DNA of 64,000 nt, from contig NC_133647.1 in NCBI RefSeq assembly GCF_009905375.1, positions 2,404,735-2,468,734 of the forward strand. Reading direction: 5' to 3'. The position numbers and the translations under genes were made by a program. The notes beneath the pieces are model-generated. The model worked only from the letters and a program-made list of their open reading frames with translations, did not search any database and was not told where the DNA came from. The stretch comes from Apium graveolens (lineage: Eukaryota; Streptophyta; Magnoliopsida; Apiales; Apiaceae). Below, piece by piece: positions 42,602 to 54,920 of the stretch (position 1 is the stretch's first letter; every line of letters begins with the position of its first letter).

Positions 42602-43880
42602 GAGATCGAGGAACACACCTGGTACCTTGATAATGGTACCAGCAACCACATGACTGGACGATGAGACAAGTTCAAAAATTTGGACAGAAGTATAAAGGGA
42701 GAGGTAAAATTCGGAGATGGCTCACTGGCGAAAATTGAGGGAAAAGGATCCATCAGAACTGCGTGTAAAAACGGTGACACGAGAGTGTTGGATGGCGTGT
42801 ATTTCATTCTGAATTTGTGAAACAATATCATTAGCTTGGGACAATTATCGAAAGAGGGCAATAGAGTAGTACTGGACGGTGAGTACCTTTGGGTATATGA
42901 GAGCTGTGGTCAACTACTTATGCAGGTCAAGAGATCTGGAAACAGACTTTACAAAATCTATATCGAAGAGAAGCCACAAACATGCTTGTTAACGAGGAGC
43001 GAAGAAGAAGCTTGGCTTTGGCATCAACGCCTTGGTCATTTAAACTTTAAGGCCTTACAACTGATGGGGAAAAAATAAATGGTACATGGTCTTCCTTCTA
43101 TTAATCAACCTAGTGAAATCTGCAGCGGATGCCTCATGACAAAACAAACTCGTAAGCCATTCCCACCTCAAACTTTTTTTTCTGCTAAAGCAAAATTAGA
43201 GTTGATACATTTGGACCTTTGTGGGCCTCTATCACCTCCAATGCCAGCGGACAATCGTTATTTTATGTTGTTAGTTGACGATTATTCACGTATGATGTGG
43301 GTTTATATGCTTAAAAATAAAAATGAGATACTAACGTATTTTAAAAGATTTAAGCTACTTGTTGAGAATGGTAAAAAATAGGGCATTCAGGTGCTACGCA
43401 CATACCGTGATGGTGAATTTTGCTCCAAGGATTTTCAAAATTTTTGTGATGAGTATCGTATATTGAGGCATTTTACAGCGCCCTACATACCTCATTAAAA
43501 TGGTGTTACAGAGCGCCGTAATCCTACAGTGGTTTCCATGGCAAGGAGCATGTTAAGTGAAAGGAAAATGCCAGCAAAATATTGAGGAGAAGTAGTGCGT
43601 AATGCGGTCTATGTGCTTAACAAATTGCCAACACGTCCAATGTCTAAAATCACATCCTTTGAGGCCTAGTTTGAGAGGAAACAAAGTGTGGCATATCTTA
43701 ATTTTTTTGGTTGTGTCGCTTATATGAAAATACCTACTGCATATACAAAAAAGTTGAATGAACGAAGCGAGAAAGTGGTTCATATTGGTCGAGAATCGGG
43801 AATAAAAGCTTATTGATTATTCAACCCGGACTCTGGTGCAGTGCACATCAGTCGGGATGTTACTTTGGTTGAACAACAAT
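42602..43880 (+). pseudogene. copia-4 protease and integrase with stops
   Basis: The protease site WYLDNGTSNHMTG (about 42,622-42,660) is followed by a stop, then by the tail and the HHCC site (WHQRLGHLNF at 43,018-43,047, CSGCLMTK at 43,122-43,145). The integrase has its first Asp in HLDLCGP. The second catalytic Asp is replaced by Tyr (RTYRDGEF, about 43,397-43,420), and a stop falls before NGVTERRN. Not functional. Confidence 0.85.
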
Positions 43881-44199
43881 ATTGGGATTGGGAAACAGAT
43901 GGCAGTGTCACAACCGATGCAGCAACACAGTTACACATCGATGGGTTTATGCCTGAAGAAGCAGATGACAACGACCAAAGTCACGAAGCAGACATGTCCC
44001 AGACTCTTGTGAATTCGACTGTCTCAAATATTGGGAGTGATAATACAGACACCAGCAACAATAGCGAGTCTAGTGAACAACCGAGACATTTTTGTTCACT
44101 CGATTCTATATATGCAGAGACAACGGTGGTGGAACTTGAGGAAGAGTTGTACTTAATGGGAAAAAGAGATACACTCTATCGAAAAAAATAACACTTGGA

Positions 44200-45643
44200 A
44201 GCTCACCACACTACCAAAGGGCCATAAAGCGATTGATTTAAAATGGTTTTTTAAGGTGAAAAAGGATCAGAATGGAGAGGTCACTAAATATAAAGCTCGA
44301 CTTGTAGCAAAGGGATACGTGTAACGTCATGGGGTGGATTTTGATGAGGTTTTTGCACCTGTGACAAGGCTCGAAACAGTCCATTTACTCTTGGCTTTGG
44401 CAGTGAAAAATCAATGGGAGGTCCCTTACCTCGATGTGAAATCCGTATTCCTCAATGGTATCTTACTTGAGGAAGTGTACGTGCGACAACCCATAGGGCT
44501 TGTGAAGGAAGGACAAAAAGATAAAGTCTACAAACTCCTTAAAGCTCTTTACGGTCTTCGCCAAGCCCCTCGGGCTTGGTATTCTCATCTCAATCAGTAC
44601 CTCTTGCAGCTAGGTTTCGTTAAATGTCCATATGAATACGCTGTGTATGTCAAAAGGTATGGTGCAAACTCTCTCATCATTGGTGTTTACGTTGACGACT
44701 TAATAATTACAGGTACAAGTCCATCACACATTGTCAAATTCAAGGGAGATATGAATAGAGAATTTGACATGTCTGATCTTGGGAAATTCTCCTACTACTT
44801 GGGACTAGAAGTTATTCAGGGGAATGATTTTATTGAAGTTAAGAAGTTCAACTATGCCAGGAAAGTACTCGAAAAAGCAGGCCTTGAAGAGTGTAATGCT
44901 GTCAAATTTCCTATGGATTACAATCTGAAATTCCATGCGAACATAACCGGAAAAGTTGTGAATTCGACTCAATATAAAAGCATAATTGGTGGCCTTCATT
45001 ATCTTGTGCATACACGCCCGTATATTGTTTTGCAGTGGATATCGTTAGTCGATACATGGAGAGACCAACCGAAGTTCATATGAATGCTATAAAGCGAATA
45101 TATTATTACATTAAGAGTACAACTGACTATGGTTTAATGTACACCAAAGGCCAGGGAAATTATTTGTTAACTGGGTTCTCTAACAGTGATATGGTAAGAA
45201 TCTTAGATGACAGGAAAAGCACGGGTGGAATGGTCTTCTATCTCGACGAAAACTTGGTCACCTAGGTTTCACAGAAACAGCGGTGCATTGCTTTATCTTC
45301 TTGTGAGGCGGAGTTCATGGCTGCTACACCCGCAACATGTCAAGCTATCTGGCTTCAACGAGTTTTGAGTTGCATCACTCATATGAAATATGGTCTAGTC
45401 ACATTGTATATTGACAGTCGTTCTGCTGTTGATCTTGCTCGTAACCCCTTTTTCCATGGGAGGAGTAAGCATATCGACTTGAGGTACCACTTCATTCGTG
45501 ATTGTGTGGAGAAAGGCCTAATCATCATAAAGCATATCGGTACTAATGATCAACGCGCTCATACCCTAACTAAAGCCATGGCAGTTGTAAAGTTCAAGAA
45601 GATGAGAGGGCTGCTCGGAGTTAAAGAGCTTAGTAATGTTTAG
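44200..45643 (+). pseudogene. copia-4 reverse transcriptase and RNase H
   Basis: A 249-codon frame (44,334-45,083) has TRLETVHLLLALAVK, YLDVKSVFLNG, KALYGLRQAPRAWY and an intact YVDDLIITG (about 44,689-44,715). RNase H follows in the 45,035-45,265 and 45,317-45,643 frames (GFSNSDM, YIDSRSAVDLARNP, RSKHIDLRYHFIRD). The second RNase H Asp region reads SNSDMV, unlike the DSDYA of copia-1. Stops lie at 45,264 and in the linker at 44,189-44,322. Confidence 0.86.
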
Positions 45644-45657
45644 ATTAAGGGGGAGTA

Positions 45658-45940
45658 TGTTGGGATTATTTTTAATCTAAACATATTTGTTTTGTTTTGT
45701 TTTTAATTTATTTCAGAATAATCAACGTGTGTATGTAAATGGTGATAATAGGAAGTAGTCAGCTAGTTGTTGCATGTGTTTAGGAGTGTAGGTGAATAAG
45801 CAGGAGATAAACTAGGACCTGTTTCCCTAGTTTTTAGCCCGTTAGTTGCTTTCTTATTTGCATATATTCCTTACTGTAATTCTTTTCTAAGTAATGCAAT
45901 ATGAGACATTCCATAGCAGTAGATCTGATTTATTCTGTTT
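45658..45940 (+). repeat. 3' LTR of copia-4
   Basis: Starts TGTTGGGATTATTTTTAATC after AAGGGGGAGTA, like the starts of the copia-1 and copia-3 LTRs. The right edge is an estimate. Confidence 0.65.
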
Positions 45941-46829
45941 CTTTCACTACCCTGATTTATTTTCATCATGTGCGTGCCAAGATTAGAAAATAGGGGATGG
46001 CTTATGTGTTTTAGGAGAAGAGTAGGAAATTTTGAGAAGAGGCGGAGATTTTAGATACAAGGACACGAGGATGAGGCAGAGAGGAAAGAAACACAAACAC
46101 ATGTATGCACTATTGAGTTGTGGCCATCCATTGAATATTTTCAAGTTTGATTAAACTTGATCATCCGTGTGCTCTGCTTTTACCCAATGAACACCAGCCT
46201 CGTGACAATTAAAAAAATTAAACATTGCTTTCATTTTTTCCTTCTTTAGGACAGAGGTTATAGTATAGTTCAAAAATAAAAGGAAGATTAATCAATAAAT
46301 TTTTATATGACATGATCACGTTGTTTTTTATGAGTTTTTTTGTTTATATTTAATATTGTCAAAATGTCAATACAAATTTTGCTTTATTTTCTAATTTAAC
46401 AAGGAATATAGTTGCAATTGCGAGAATATATAAAAATATAATTTGAATATTAGTTTCTCTGTATATACTTTTATAATTTATAAAATAATAAAATATGAGT
46501 AAATTTTGTGTATTTTAAAGTTAACATCAATATAAAAGCCACTGAATTTAGTTGTTTTTGTTGTTTCCAATATTTTTAATTTTGGCATAAAAGTTCCCGC
46601 CTCTTTTTTATTAAATTCAATCAAATATATGCATAACCAACAATAAAATATACCGATTAAAAGCGACCGACTATAAAATTCACAGATTAAAATCGACCCA
46701 CTTTAAATTCTACCACAAACGGTGGCTTTTATTCATTAGTAAAAAAAATTGTAACGGACCTTAAATTCCACCGATGACTTTTAGTTGGTGGAATTTATTC
46801 AATTTTTTTATATTGAATATTTTTCTACT
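45941..46829. other. No gene seen
   Basis: AT-rich. At 46,640-46,800 a short region has repeated CCGAC/CCACC-type motifs with complementary copies (for example ACCGATTAAAAGCGACC and GACTTTTAGTTGGTGG), perhaps the end of a small DNA transposon. No terminal repeats could be fixed. Confidence 0.45.
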
Positions 46830-48560
46830 TTAAAAAAATTGGATTTTAAAAAGTGTACGCTATGTACAAATACATATACATGTCTTGTAAATAATCTTGA
46901 ATTATCCACACACTTTGACACGTCAAAGTTGAAGTAGAAAACTAATTAAAAATAAATTTTTCTTTCTAAAGTGGACATGTATTATGATATGGAGGAAATA
47001 CCTTACATTAATTAATTATTTGAATGTGACGGTCAGCCAAAATATTCGTCAAAGTTGAAATGAACAAATAATTTAAAACAAAATTTCTTTGTAAAGTGGA
47101 CATATATTGTGATATGGAAGGAATAGCTTACACTAATTAATGATTTGAATGTGATGATCAACGTAAACATTCGTCAACCACTTCATGAAAAATTCTGAAG
47201 ATGTTTCATCAATTGTGAATAATGTTGTAAGTAACAAATGCGCTTTCGAAATAAAAAATAAAATAATGATGAGGATTGTCCTAGTAAGAACTTAAATTGT
47301 GAACTCAATATTTTATCCAATATTTTATCATAGTAAAAACTAAAAGGTCATTTGGAACAACAAACATTAAGTAGCCAATATGTCTCATCGACGGAAATGA
47401 CCAGACTTATCTATCTCCTGCAATAATAATACATGAAGCTAATTACATAATGCATTAACCTATTGTCTAGTGACAAATGTATGTTGCAGTTTGATATTTT
47501 TGAAAATTTAATACAGCAACCAAACTGTATATAAGATGTTATTAAATTTTTTATCCTTAATCAATTCAGAATAGGCTATTATGTGCAACATGCTACTGGA
47601 TTGCGACCAAATAGTCATGTGTCCAACATAGGATATGTGCCAAAGTATAAGACCGGTCAATATCTTAAATTTTTTACATAATTTTGACCTAAAATAGTTG
47701 TACAAGTGTCCATAATACGTATGTCAGAATGTTGGAGTGTGTGAAACTTGAGGAAAATTGAAGGGAGGGACTCCTGATATCATAGAATGTATTTAGCAGA
47801 TGGTCTCTACAGCCCTATATTGTTTACCAATCCAATTGTCATATTATTAGAATCATCCAAGGTATGATAAGTATGGAACGTGTAGGTCTAAACTTGTTGG
47901 TGCAGATTAATAATCATATTTTAGGTTATACATTGTTTTATGATAACAAAGTCAATAAAAAGTCCTAAATTATAGTTTTAAGAAATTAATTGTTATTAAT
48001 TTTTAATTTCATACTTCTTTTTTTACACCATACTGTATATATTTAAATTTTTTTATAATTTAAATTTTTTTAATAACTAATCTCACACAGGCAACAAGTT
48101 GAACTCACACAACACCATAAACAGCCTATTGCAACTAAAAAAAATATTGATATAGGTCCAAAATATGTTGCTGTAGGCCCAAAATATTGAAAGGCAGCAC
48201 ATTTCTCGTGTTGGTTTTTTCAATGTTGCCAACACATTATAAAAAGTCCTTAAAAATTACAATAGTATATGTGATTACAACTATATATAAAGTCCTTAAA
48301 CCAATTTCGTTGTATAAACTAACTAATATGATATCAAGTAAAAGAATCAAAATAAATTTAGTAGAAGAGTAAAAAAGGTATATAAAATTAATAGAAGACT
48401 ATTTATATATTAAATAAATTAATACTTTTAAGTAAATTTAAATTATTGGAATTTATCTCTTATTTATATATCAAATAAATATAACTATTTATTAGAAGAG
48501 TGAAAAGGTGTATAAAACTGAGTGATAAAGAATGTGTACAAGTTTACATCATATGTTGAG
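46830..48560. repeat. Right part of duplicated block B
   Basis: 46,830-47,800 matches 27,205-28,155. 47,815-48,110 matches 28,156-28,440. 48,200-48,560 matches 29,850-30,150. The tandem duplication and SINE present in block A are not here, and about 1.4 kb of A is missing. Similarity ends at GTTGAGTC near 48,560. No gene seen. Confidence 0.72.
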
Positions 48561-50353
48561 TCTCACGAAAAACATCAATAGCCCTAAGTATTAATTCGGA
48601 AATAATATCTTGTATATGGTTTCTAGTGAGCCAATATCCAAATTTCACCAGGTGTTTTGGCTTTTCTCCTAAAACATACATGATTATTTAGGTAGATAAT
48701 ATTTGTCAATTATATTAACTATATAACTCTTGGATAGCTTGGTGGAACAACATTTATTCATATTTATCTAATAAATCTCGCCAAACTCTATGTCTCTAAG
48801 TTCACAATCCTATTCTGGTAACTTAATTAAGTCAAACCCAATAGTCAAAAAGTATAAATATACTTTAGCATATCTCCTACGATAGAGGGGAGTAATTCGC
48901 TTTGATGAACCAACTCCTTATCGATTTAGGGGTTAATGCATTGGACTCATTTGAAGGCATCTGTTCAACTTAATATTTAAATTTAGGGTTTTGTTAATTT
49001 TAATTAAGAGATAGCACTTAAGATATTAATTTATCAGCAAATCAAAGAAGGCCCACTTACCTCCCGAGGTACTGGTTTTTCGGGAGGGGGAATATGCATA
49101 AAAAACGTAATTAAAATGTGAACTATCTTGGCATTCAATAAAATAAGACTTGAAAAATATAAATAGCAAGAGAAACAACAAGAGAGTTTTCTTTGTAATA
49201 GAATATGAAAACTGCAAATTCATAATACCCATGTCCAATAATTCACTGACATAGTGAACTACTATACATAATGTTCATTAATTTAGGGAAGAAAAAAGTG
49301 TGTCTCTCACTATGGATAATACGGAATGTATAGCTCTACTTTTTAAGTCATTTTTCCGATTATAAGTTGGCCAGAGTATAAAACAAATGCATTATCTAGG
49401 TAACATTAACATAAAAATGTTTAAATGTTACAATAATTAGAACAAACCGCTAACTTGAAAAAAATATTAACTTATAAGCAAAGCAGCCAAGGAGACGGAC
49501 ATAGGTACACAACCATGGATCGCAGCAGGTTAAATTATAAAAACAAGCCGCCACCTTAGCTTTTATTACATCGTACCAAAACCCAACTAGTTCAACTTAC
49601 AACTGATAATGATATCGTTCTTACAATCTTGCATTACTCATCTACAATATAAAGCTCCTGCTAGCTCAATCCAACTTAACCTGGAATCCTAACTCGCACA
49701 CTGGACTGGAAATCCTCGTTACCAACAATTTCCTTTTTAACTGTTGAAAACATAAAAAGATTTACAAGAGTGAGCAAACTAGTTCAGCAAGTCATAATAA
49801 CAATAATTGAGGTAAAACAATAACCAATTGAAATGATTCAGAAGAATCAAGTTTCTGAGTAAGCAATGAATAAAATTGGATATTCACTTTTCATTTTAAA
49901 AACCAAGGTTAGGCTGCTGATCAGTCACACACTAACCCCGAATAAGGCTCCCAATTTTGCTCTATATACTGGATCCAAGGCACGCATTGGCCTGCTATGA
50001 CCACGAATCTGGTCCGACCACGAATCTAGTCCACTTTTATAAAACCATCAAATTCTAAAATAATTCAAAATGATAACCAATGTAAATCAATAAGCTGAAT
50101 CTTAAACAACATTTATCTTAAAATATAGGGTGATTCACAATATCATCAAGGTATAACATGGAATTCAAAAAGATTGGCTTTCAATCAAGGAAAAAATCAT
50201 AAAGTAGAAGACCAAGGGTTCAAGGGTTCCAAGGAGTGGTCTTTTTTTAAACAGGGAATAAAGGTTGGTATGTCAAGCAATTCAATATCAGAAACCAATA
50301 TGTGGTAGATATATAAATTAAATAATTTAGACCAAGATGTTGAATTTTTTTAG
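48561..50353. other. No assignable gene; region upstream of the Ulp1 gene
   Basis: AT-rich sequence without a recognisable coding domain. It probably contains upstream introns or exons of the peptidase gene whose exon starts at 50,354, or another old element. A CCTCCCGAGG...CCGGGAGG-like inverted motif is at about 49,060-49,090. Confidence 0.4.
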
Positions 50354-50889
50354 AGAACCAAGAAACGTCTTCACTACAAGAAAAAAGGCTATATTCGACC
50401 GAAAAAAATCGGTCGAATTTAGCTTAATTCAACTACGCGCGGTCGAATTTAACTAAATTCGACAGATTTCGAATCGGTTGTAATAAAAGGAGTCGAATTT
50501 AGGAGTTTGGTCGTATTTAACTAAATTCGACCGACTAATTATGACCGGATATTGACGACCGCTTAAATTCAACCGAAAAAATTCGACTGAGGGAAAACAA
50601 ATTTAATTTTTCACTTAAAATTTAAAAATCCCGCCAAAATTTTTAAATATTTTGAAAAAAAATTAAAAATCCCGCCCAAGTAATTAAATTTTCGAAAAAA
50701 ATTAAAAATACCGCCAAAATATTAAATTAGACCGTATACAATCGAAAATTAATTTCAACTATTTTTTGTTGCAACGTAAATTCAACCGAATTCAATCAAT
50801 TTAAACTAACACCAGATTTTAAAAAAACAGCAAAATGCTACACAATTTCATTTTATAATTTCAACCTAACCAAACTAGAACATCTTGGA

Positions 50890-52870
50890 ATGTATCATTT
50901 CAACAACCGCAATTCTACACAATATTATCTGCAACTAATACAACACAAATGTATAAAAAGACAATGTCAACAAACAGGTTTAATGGCTCAACAGAAACAA
51001 CAACAAACTTTGTCCACTTCGTTTTTCCGCAACAACAACAAATTTCAGCATTTGGATTCTCCAACATGTTTAACATCACGCTGTGATAAAAACAGCAGCA
51101 GCAGTCTCAAACGTCTCTTCTGAAACCTAAAGCATAAAACTTGACCTTTGACAAAACAGCAATGTCTATGATCCGTCACCTTCTTTCCCTCTATGCATCT
51201 AGTACGAAAACCATCACAGACATCTTCTTTTGTTTCATCAACATAAATCATTTCAATATCTTGAGTAGACTCGTGTACTTCTTGTTCTGTTTGAGTACAC
51301 ATCCAATGCCAGAACATGACTGCTCCCAGGTGAGATACCTTGGTAAAATGGATTACTTGACGTGGTCAGAGACTTAGCCATCAACCACCCTACTGTAGCT
51401 TGCATGCCAAGAGTAGAAGCATCCATTCCCAGAAGGTTTACAACAATGCCATTTTTTGAAGCTTTCTACAACATCGGAACGAGGAGGAGCCTAAAATAAC
51501 AAACATTTGGTTCCCAGCAGAAATTAGACATATTCAATAAAAAAACAGACACATTAGCAATGATACTTGTGGCCACATAAAGAGTTCCGGAAGATATCCG
51601 AATGATCTGGTTGAGATCACACCAAATAAGAGCACAAAGCAGCAAAGCACCCACTTAAACATTTGAGGTTTCGAATAATGTCTACTTTGATGGTCAATAT
51701 GAAAATTCTTACACAGCAAAGTAGTCAAGTACTAATTCTTCGTCCCCCCCCAAAAAAAAACAGAAGAGCACACACATAAACATCATAATATGTATTTTCT
51801 CTTGTATAAAATCAACACTCCTCTATCTCTTTTACTGTGCTAAGTTATCAGTACTTCTTGTATGTTTTGTGGTAGTGTGCTCCTGTACTACTATAAGAAT
51901 TGGACTGCCTTTTAGATGAAATAAAAGTTAAAGATAATTCAAGCAGAAATCTAGAGCATACTTTAGCTAAATGAAAGCAGATGAGCAACATGACCAAACA
52001 TGTGGTCTAATTTGTAAATCCCATTTTTATCAATCATCTACAATAATTGTGATTACAGTGTGTAAACAAAACAGAAGAACAAATGTAAATGCTTGGAAAT
52101 AATATCCCACACGTATTTATGGTTCTTATTTTTTATATATAATCTTCAAATTGGATTTTAAACAAAAAAAATTGTAAGAAGGCATGAACCGTAGGTAAGG
52201 TGTAGAATCGTACAAGACTTTTACATAAAACAAAAAAGTTAGAGATACCCCTAAGCCAATAAAAAGTTTATCATATAATGAACACTCCTCTTGATTCTAA
52301 TTTAACAATTATCAAACATGGATAATGTGATTCGACAATTTATACAATAATAAAAAAAATGAAGAAGCTGCTTATAAGCAAAATTAATATAAAAAAAATG
52401 GGGAAGTAAACAAGAAGATACCAAAGTTAATAGAAACCCCTTCTCTTGCTTTAACCCCCCTCAGCTTCAAGCACACAAAAATTCTGCAACACCCGCTCAA
52501 AAAAATCGAAGCAGAAAGACGCAGACCCAACAAAACATCACGACTAAATCAACCCAGACAAAAACCAGCTCCCGGACAAACAAATTTGATCCACCCATGC
52601 TTTCAAATAGGCTCATTTAGTTCCTAATTAGACCAGCTACTAAGAACACAAAATTGAAGTGAATGGGTAGAAATGAAAAGCAGGGGGTTAGACCTGAATG
52701 TCGCGATCGGCGAGAGAGAAAGGGAGAGGAGCAACATGAGCCATTTGAGTAGTAAGCTGCGAATTAGCATAAGGAGTAATCGCACCGAGAGGATTGTGTT
52801 TACGATGTTTTATATCCAGATTCTAAATTGCTTAGGGTTTCACATTGGACCGGGCCTTTGTTAAAAGGGC
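50890..52870 (-). pseudogene. Possible captured gene fragment in CACTA-1
   Basis: On the minus strand a leader with AAACCCTAAGC precedes an ATG at 52,742-52,744 encoding MAHVAPLPFSLADRDIQ, which ends at a donor CAG|GTCTAA (52,692-52,694). Further on, an acceptor TTGTAG (at 51,466-51,471) opens a frame from 51,465 to 51,253 with NLLGMDASTLGMQATVGW and a stop. An alternative frame at 51,045-51,317 contains DGFRTRCIEGKKVTD. I do not recognise the protein. The leader, ATG and splice signals suggest a piece of host gene, but codon use is not strong evidence here. Confidence 0.35.
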
Positions 52871-53189
52871 TACCGCCTACCATCTGTTGAAAACTTGATT
52901 ATATATAAAAGTGGTTCATACTTTATTATAAAATATAAATATGAATATAAATAATGATTGAATCATATAAAAATAAATATCTGTATAGTTGTATTAACCA
53001 AAAATATATATAAAATTTAATAAATTACAAAGTCTAATCTAATCCTAAATAACATCCTAATCTTAAAAAAATATTTAAAATTTAGAAAATTATCAAATAC
53101 ACGAAAAATCAAAATTCTCTACTCACATATATATTTTTAATTTTTCATTTTACTAGTCAGGCATCACTTTCACCAGTACAGCTAATTAG

Positions 53190-54920
53190 TGTTTAGTCCT
53201 GAATGATCCAACGGTATGGATGCCAATAGATATATATATTAGTGATATAACAAAAATTTCATATCAAAATAATTTTATCTGGTTTGTCATTTTAACAGTC
53301 AAAAATCAATTTGACTAGTACAACTAACTAGTGTTTAGTACTGAATTGGTGTTTCGATTTTTTCAAAAATATTTTTCATCGGTCCAGCCATATAGATGTC
53401 AATAGATATATATATTAATGATATAACCAGAGTTTCAGATCAAAATAATTTTATTTGGTTTGTCATTTTAAGAGTCAAACATCAGCTTGACTAGTAAACT
53501 AACTGGTATTTAGTCCTGAATTGGTGTTTTAATTTTTTCAAAATTAGTTTTCATCGGTCCAACCGTATGGATGTCAATAAATATATATATTAGTGATATA
53601 ACCAAAATATTATATCAAAATAATTTTATTTGATTTGCCATTTTAACTGTCAAACATCAGTTTGACTAGTATAACTAACTAGTGTTTAGTCCTGAATTAG
53701 TGTTTCGATTTTCTCAAAAATATTTTTCATCGGTCCAACCATATGGATGTCAATAAATATATATTAGTGATATAACCAAAATTTCATATCAAAATAATTT
53801 TATTTGATTTTCTATTTTAATAGTCAAACATCAGTTTGACTCGTACAACTAACTGGTGTTTATTCCTGAATTGGTGTTTCGATTTTCTCAAAAATATTTT
53901 TCATCGGTCCAATGGTATGAATGTCAATAGATATATATATTAGTGATATAACAAAAATTTCATATCAAAAAAATTTATCTGGTTTGCCATTTTAACAGTC
54001 AAAAATCAATTTGACTAGTAGAACTAACTAGTGTTTAGTACTCAATTGGTGTTTCGATTATTTCAAAAATATTTTTCATCGGTCCAGCCGTATAGATGTC
54101 AATAGATATATATTAATGATATAACCAGAGTTTCAGATCAAAATAATTTTATTTGGTTTTCCATTTTAAGAGTCAAACATTAGTTTGACTAGTACAACTA
54201 ACTAATATTTAGTGAATTGGTGTTTCGATTTTTTCAAAAATATTTTTCATCGGTCCAACCACATGGATGTGAATAGATATTGATATTAGTTATATAAACA
54301 GAGTTTCAGATCAATATAATTGTATTTGGTTTGCCATTTTAACAGTCAAACATGTGTTTGACTAGTACAACTAACTAGTGTTTAGTCCTGAATTGGTGTT
54401 TCGATTTTTTCAAAAATACTTTTCATCGATCCAACCGTATGGATGTCAATAGATATATATATATATTAGTGATATAACAAAAATTTAATATCAAAATAAT
54501 TTTATTTGGTTTGCCATTTTAATAGTCAAAAATCAGTTTGACTAGTACAACTAACTAGTGTTTAGTCCTCAATTGGTGTTTTGATTTTTTAAAAAATATT
54601 TTTCAGGGATCCAACCGTATAGATGTCAATAAATATATATATATTAGTGATATAATGAGAGTTTCAAATCAAAATAATTTTATTTAATTTTCCATTTTAA
54701 TAGTCATGCATCAGTTTGACCAGTACATCTAATTAGAATTTAGTCCTCAATAGGTGTTTTATTTTTTATTTTTTTAAATGTTTTTCATCTATTCAACCGT
54801 ATGGATGCTTATATATATGTATATATTGTTATGACCAAAATTTCAGATCAAAATAATTATATTTTGTTTGTCATTTTAAAATTCAAATATCGGTTAGACT
54901 TATACAGATAACTAGCATCA
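53190..54920. repeat. Tandem array of a ~175-bp repeat inside CACTA-1
   Basis: About ten units. The landmark CATCGGTCCAACCGTATGG or a variant recurs at about 53,377, 53,552, 53,728, 53,902, 54,077, 54,248, 54,424, 54,604 and 54,786, spacing 171-182 bp, with a shortened unit before (53,205). Other conserved phrases are TTTGACTAGTACAACTAACT and AATAATTTTATTTGGTTTGC. Units at the edges are more degraded than central ones, as in satellite arrays. A related array in the other orientation is at 60,364-61,000. Confidence 0.93.

Larger units (their letters stand above)
41973..45940 (+). mobile_element. 5'-truncated, decayed copia element (copia-4)
   Basis: Same lineage as copia-1 and copia-3. It lacks the 5' LTR and the start of gag and begins at about 41,975. 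Gag to RNase H are all recognisable, interrupted mainly by in-frame stop codons rather than indels. It ends with the purine tract TAAGGGGGAGTA and a 3' LTR from 45,658. It has the same relative position as copia-3 but is too different from it to be the same insertion. Confidence 0.88.

Noticed and set aside
22220..45940. copia-3 and copia-4 as the two duplicated copies of one insertion
   Set aside because: They occupy similar positions in blocks A and B, but their RNase H regions are only about 70% alike, their 5' truncation points differ and flanking junctions do not match. Treated as separate insertions.
53190..54920. CRISPR-like repeat array
   Set aside because: Units of about 175 bp are repeated along their whole length with no unique spacers, in a plant genome and inside a CACTA element. 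It is a satellite-type tandem array.
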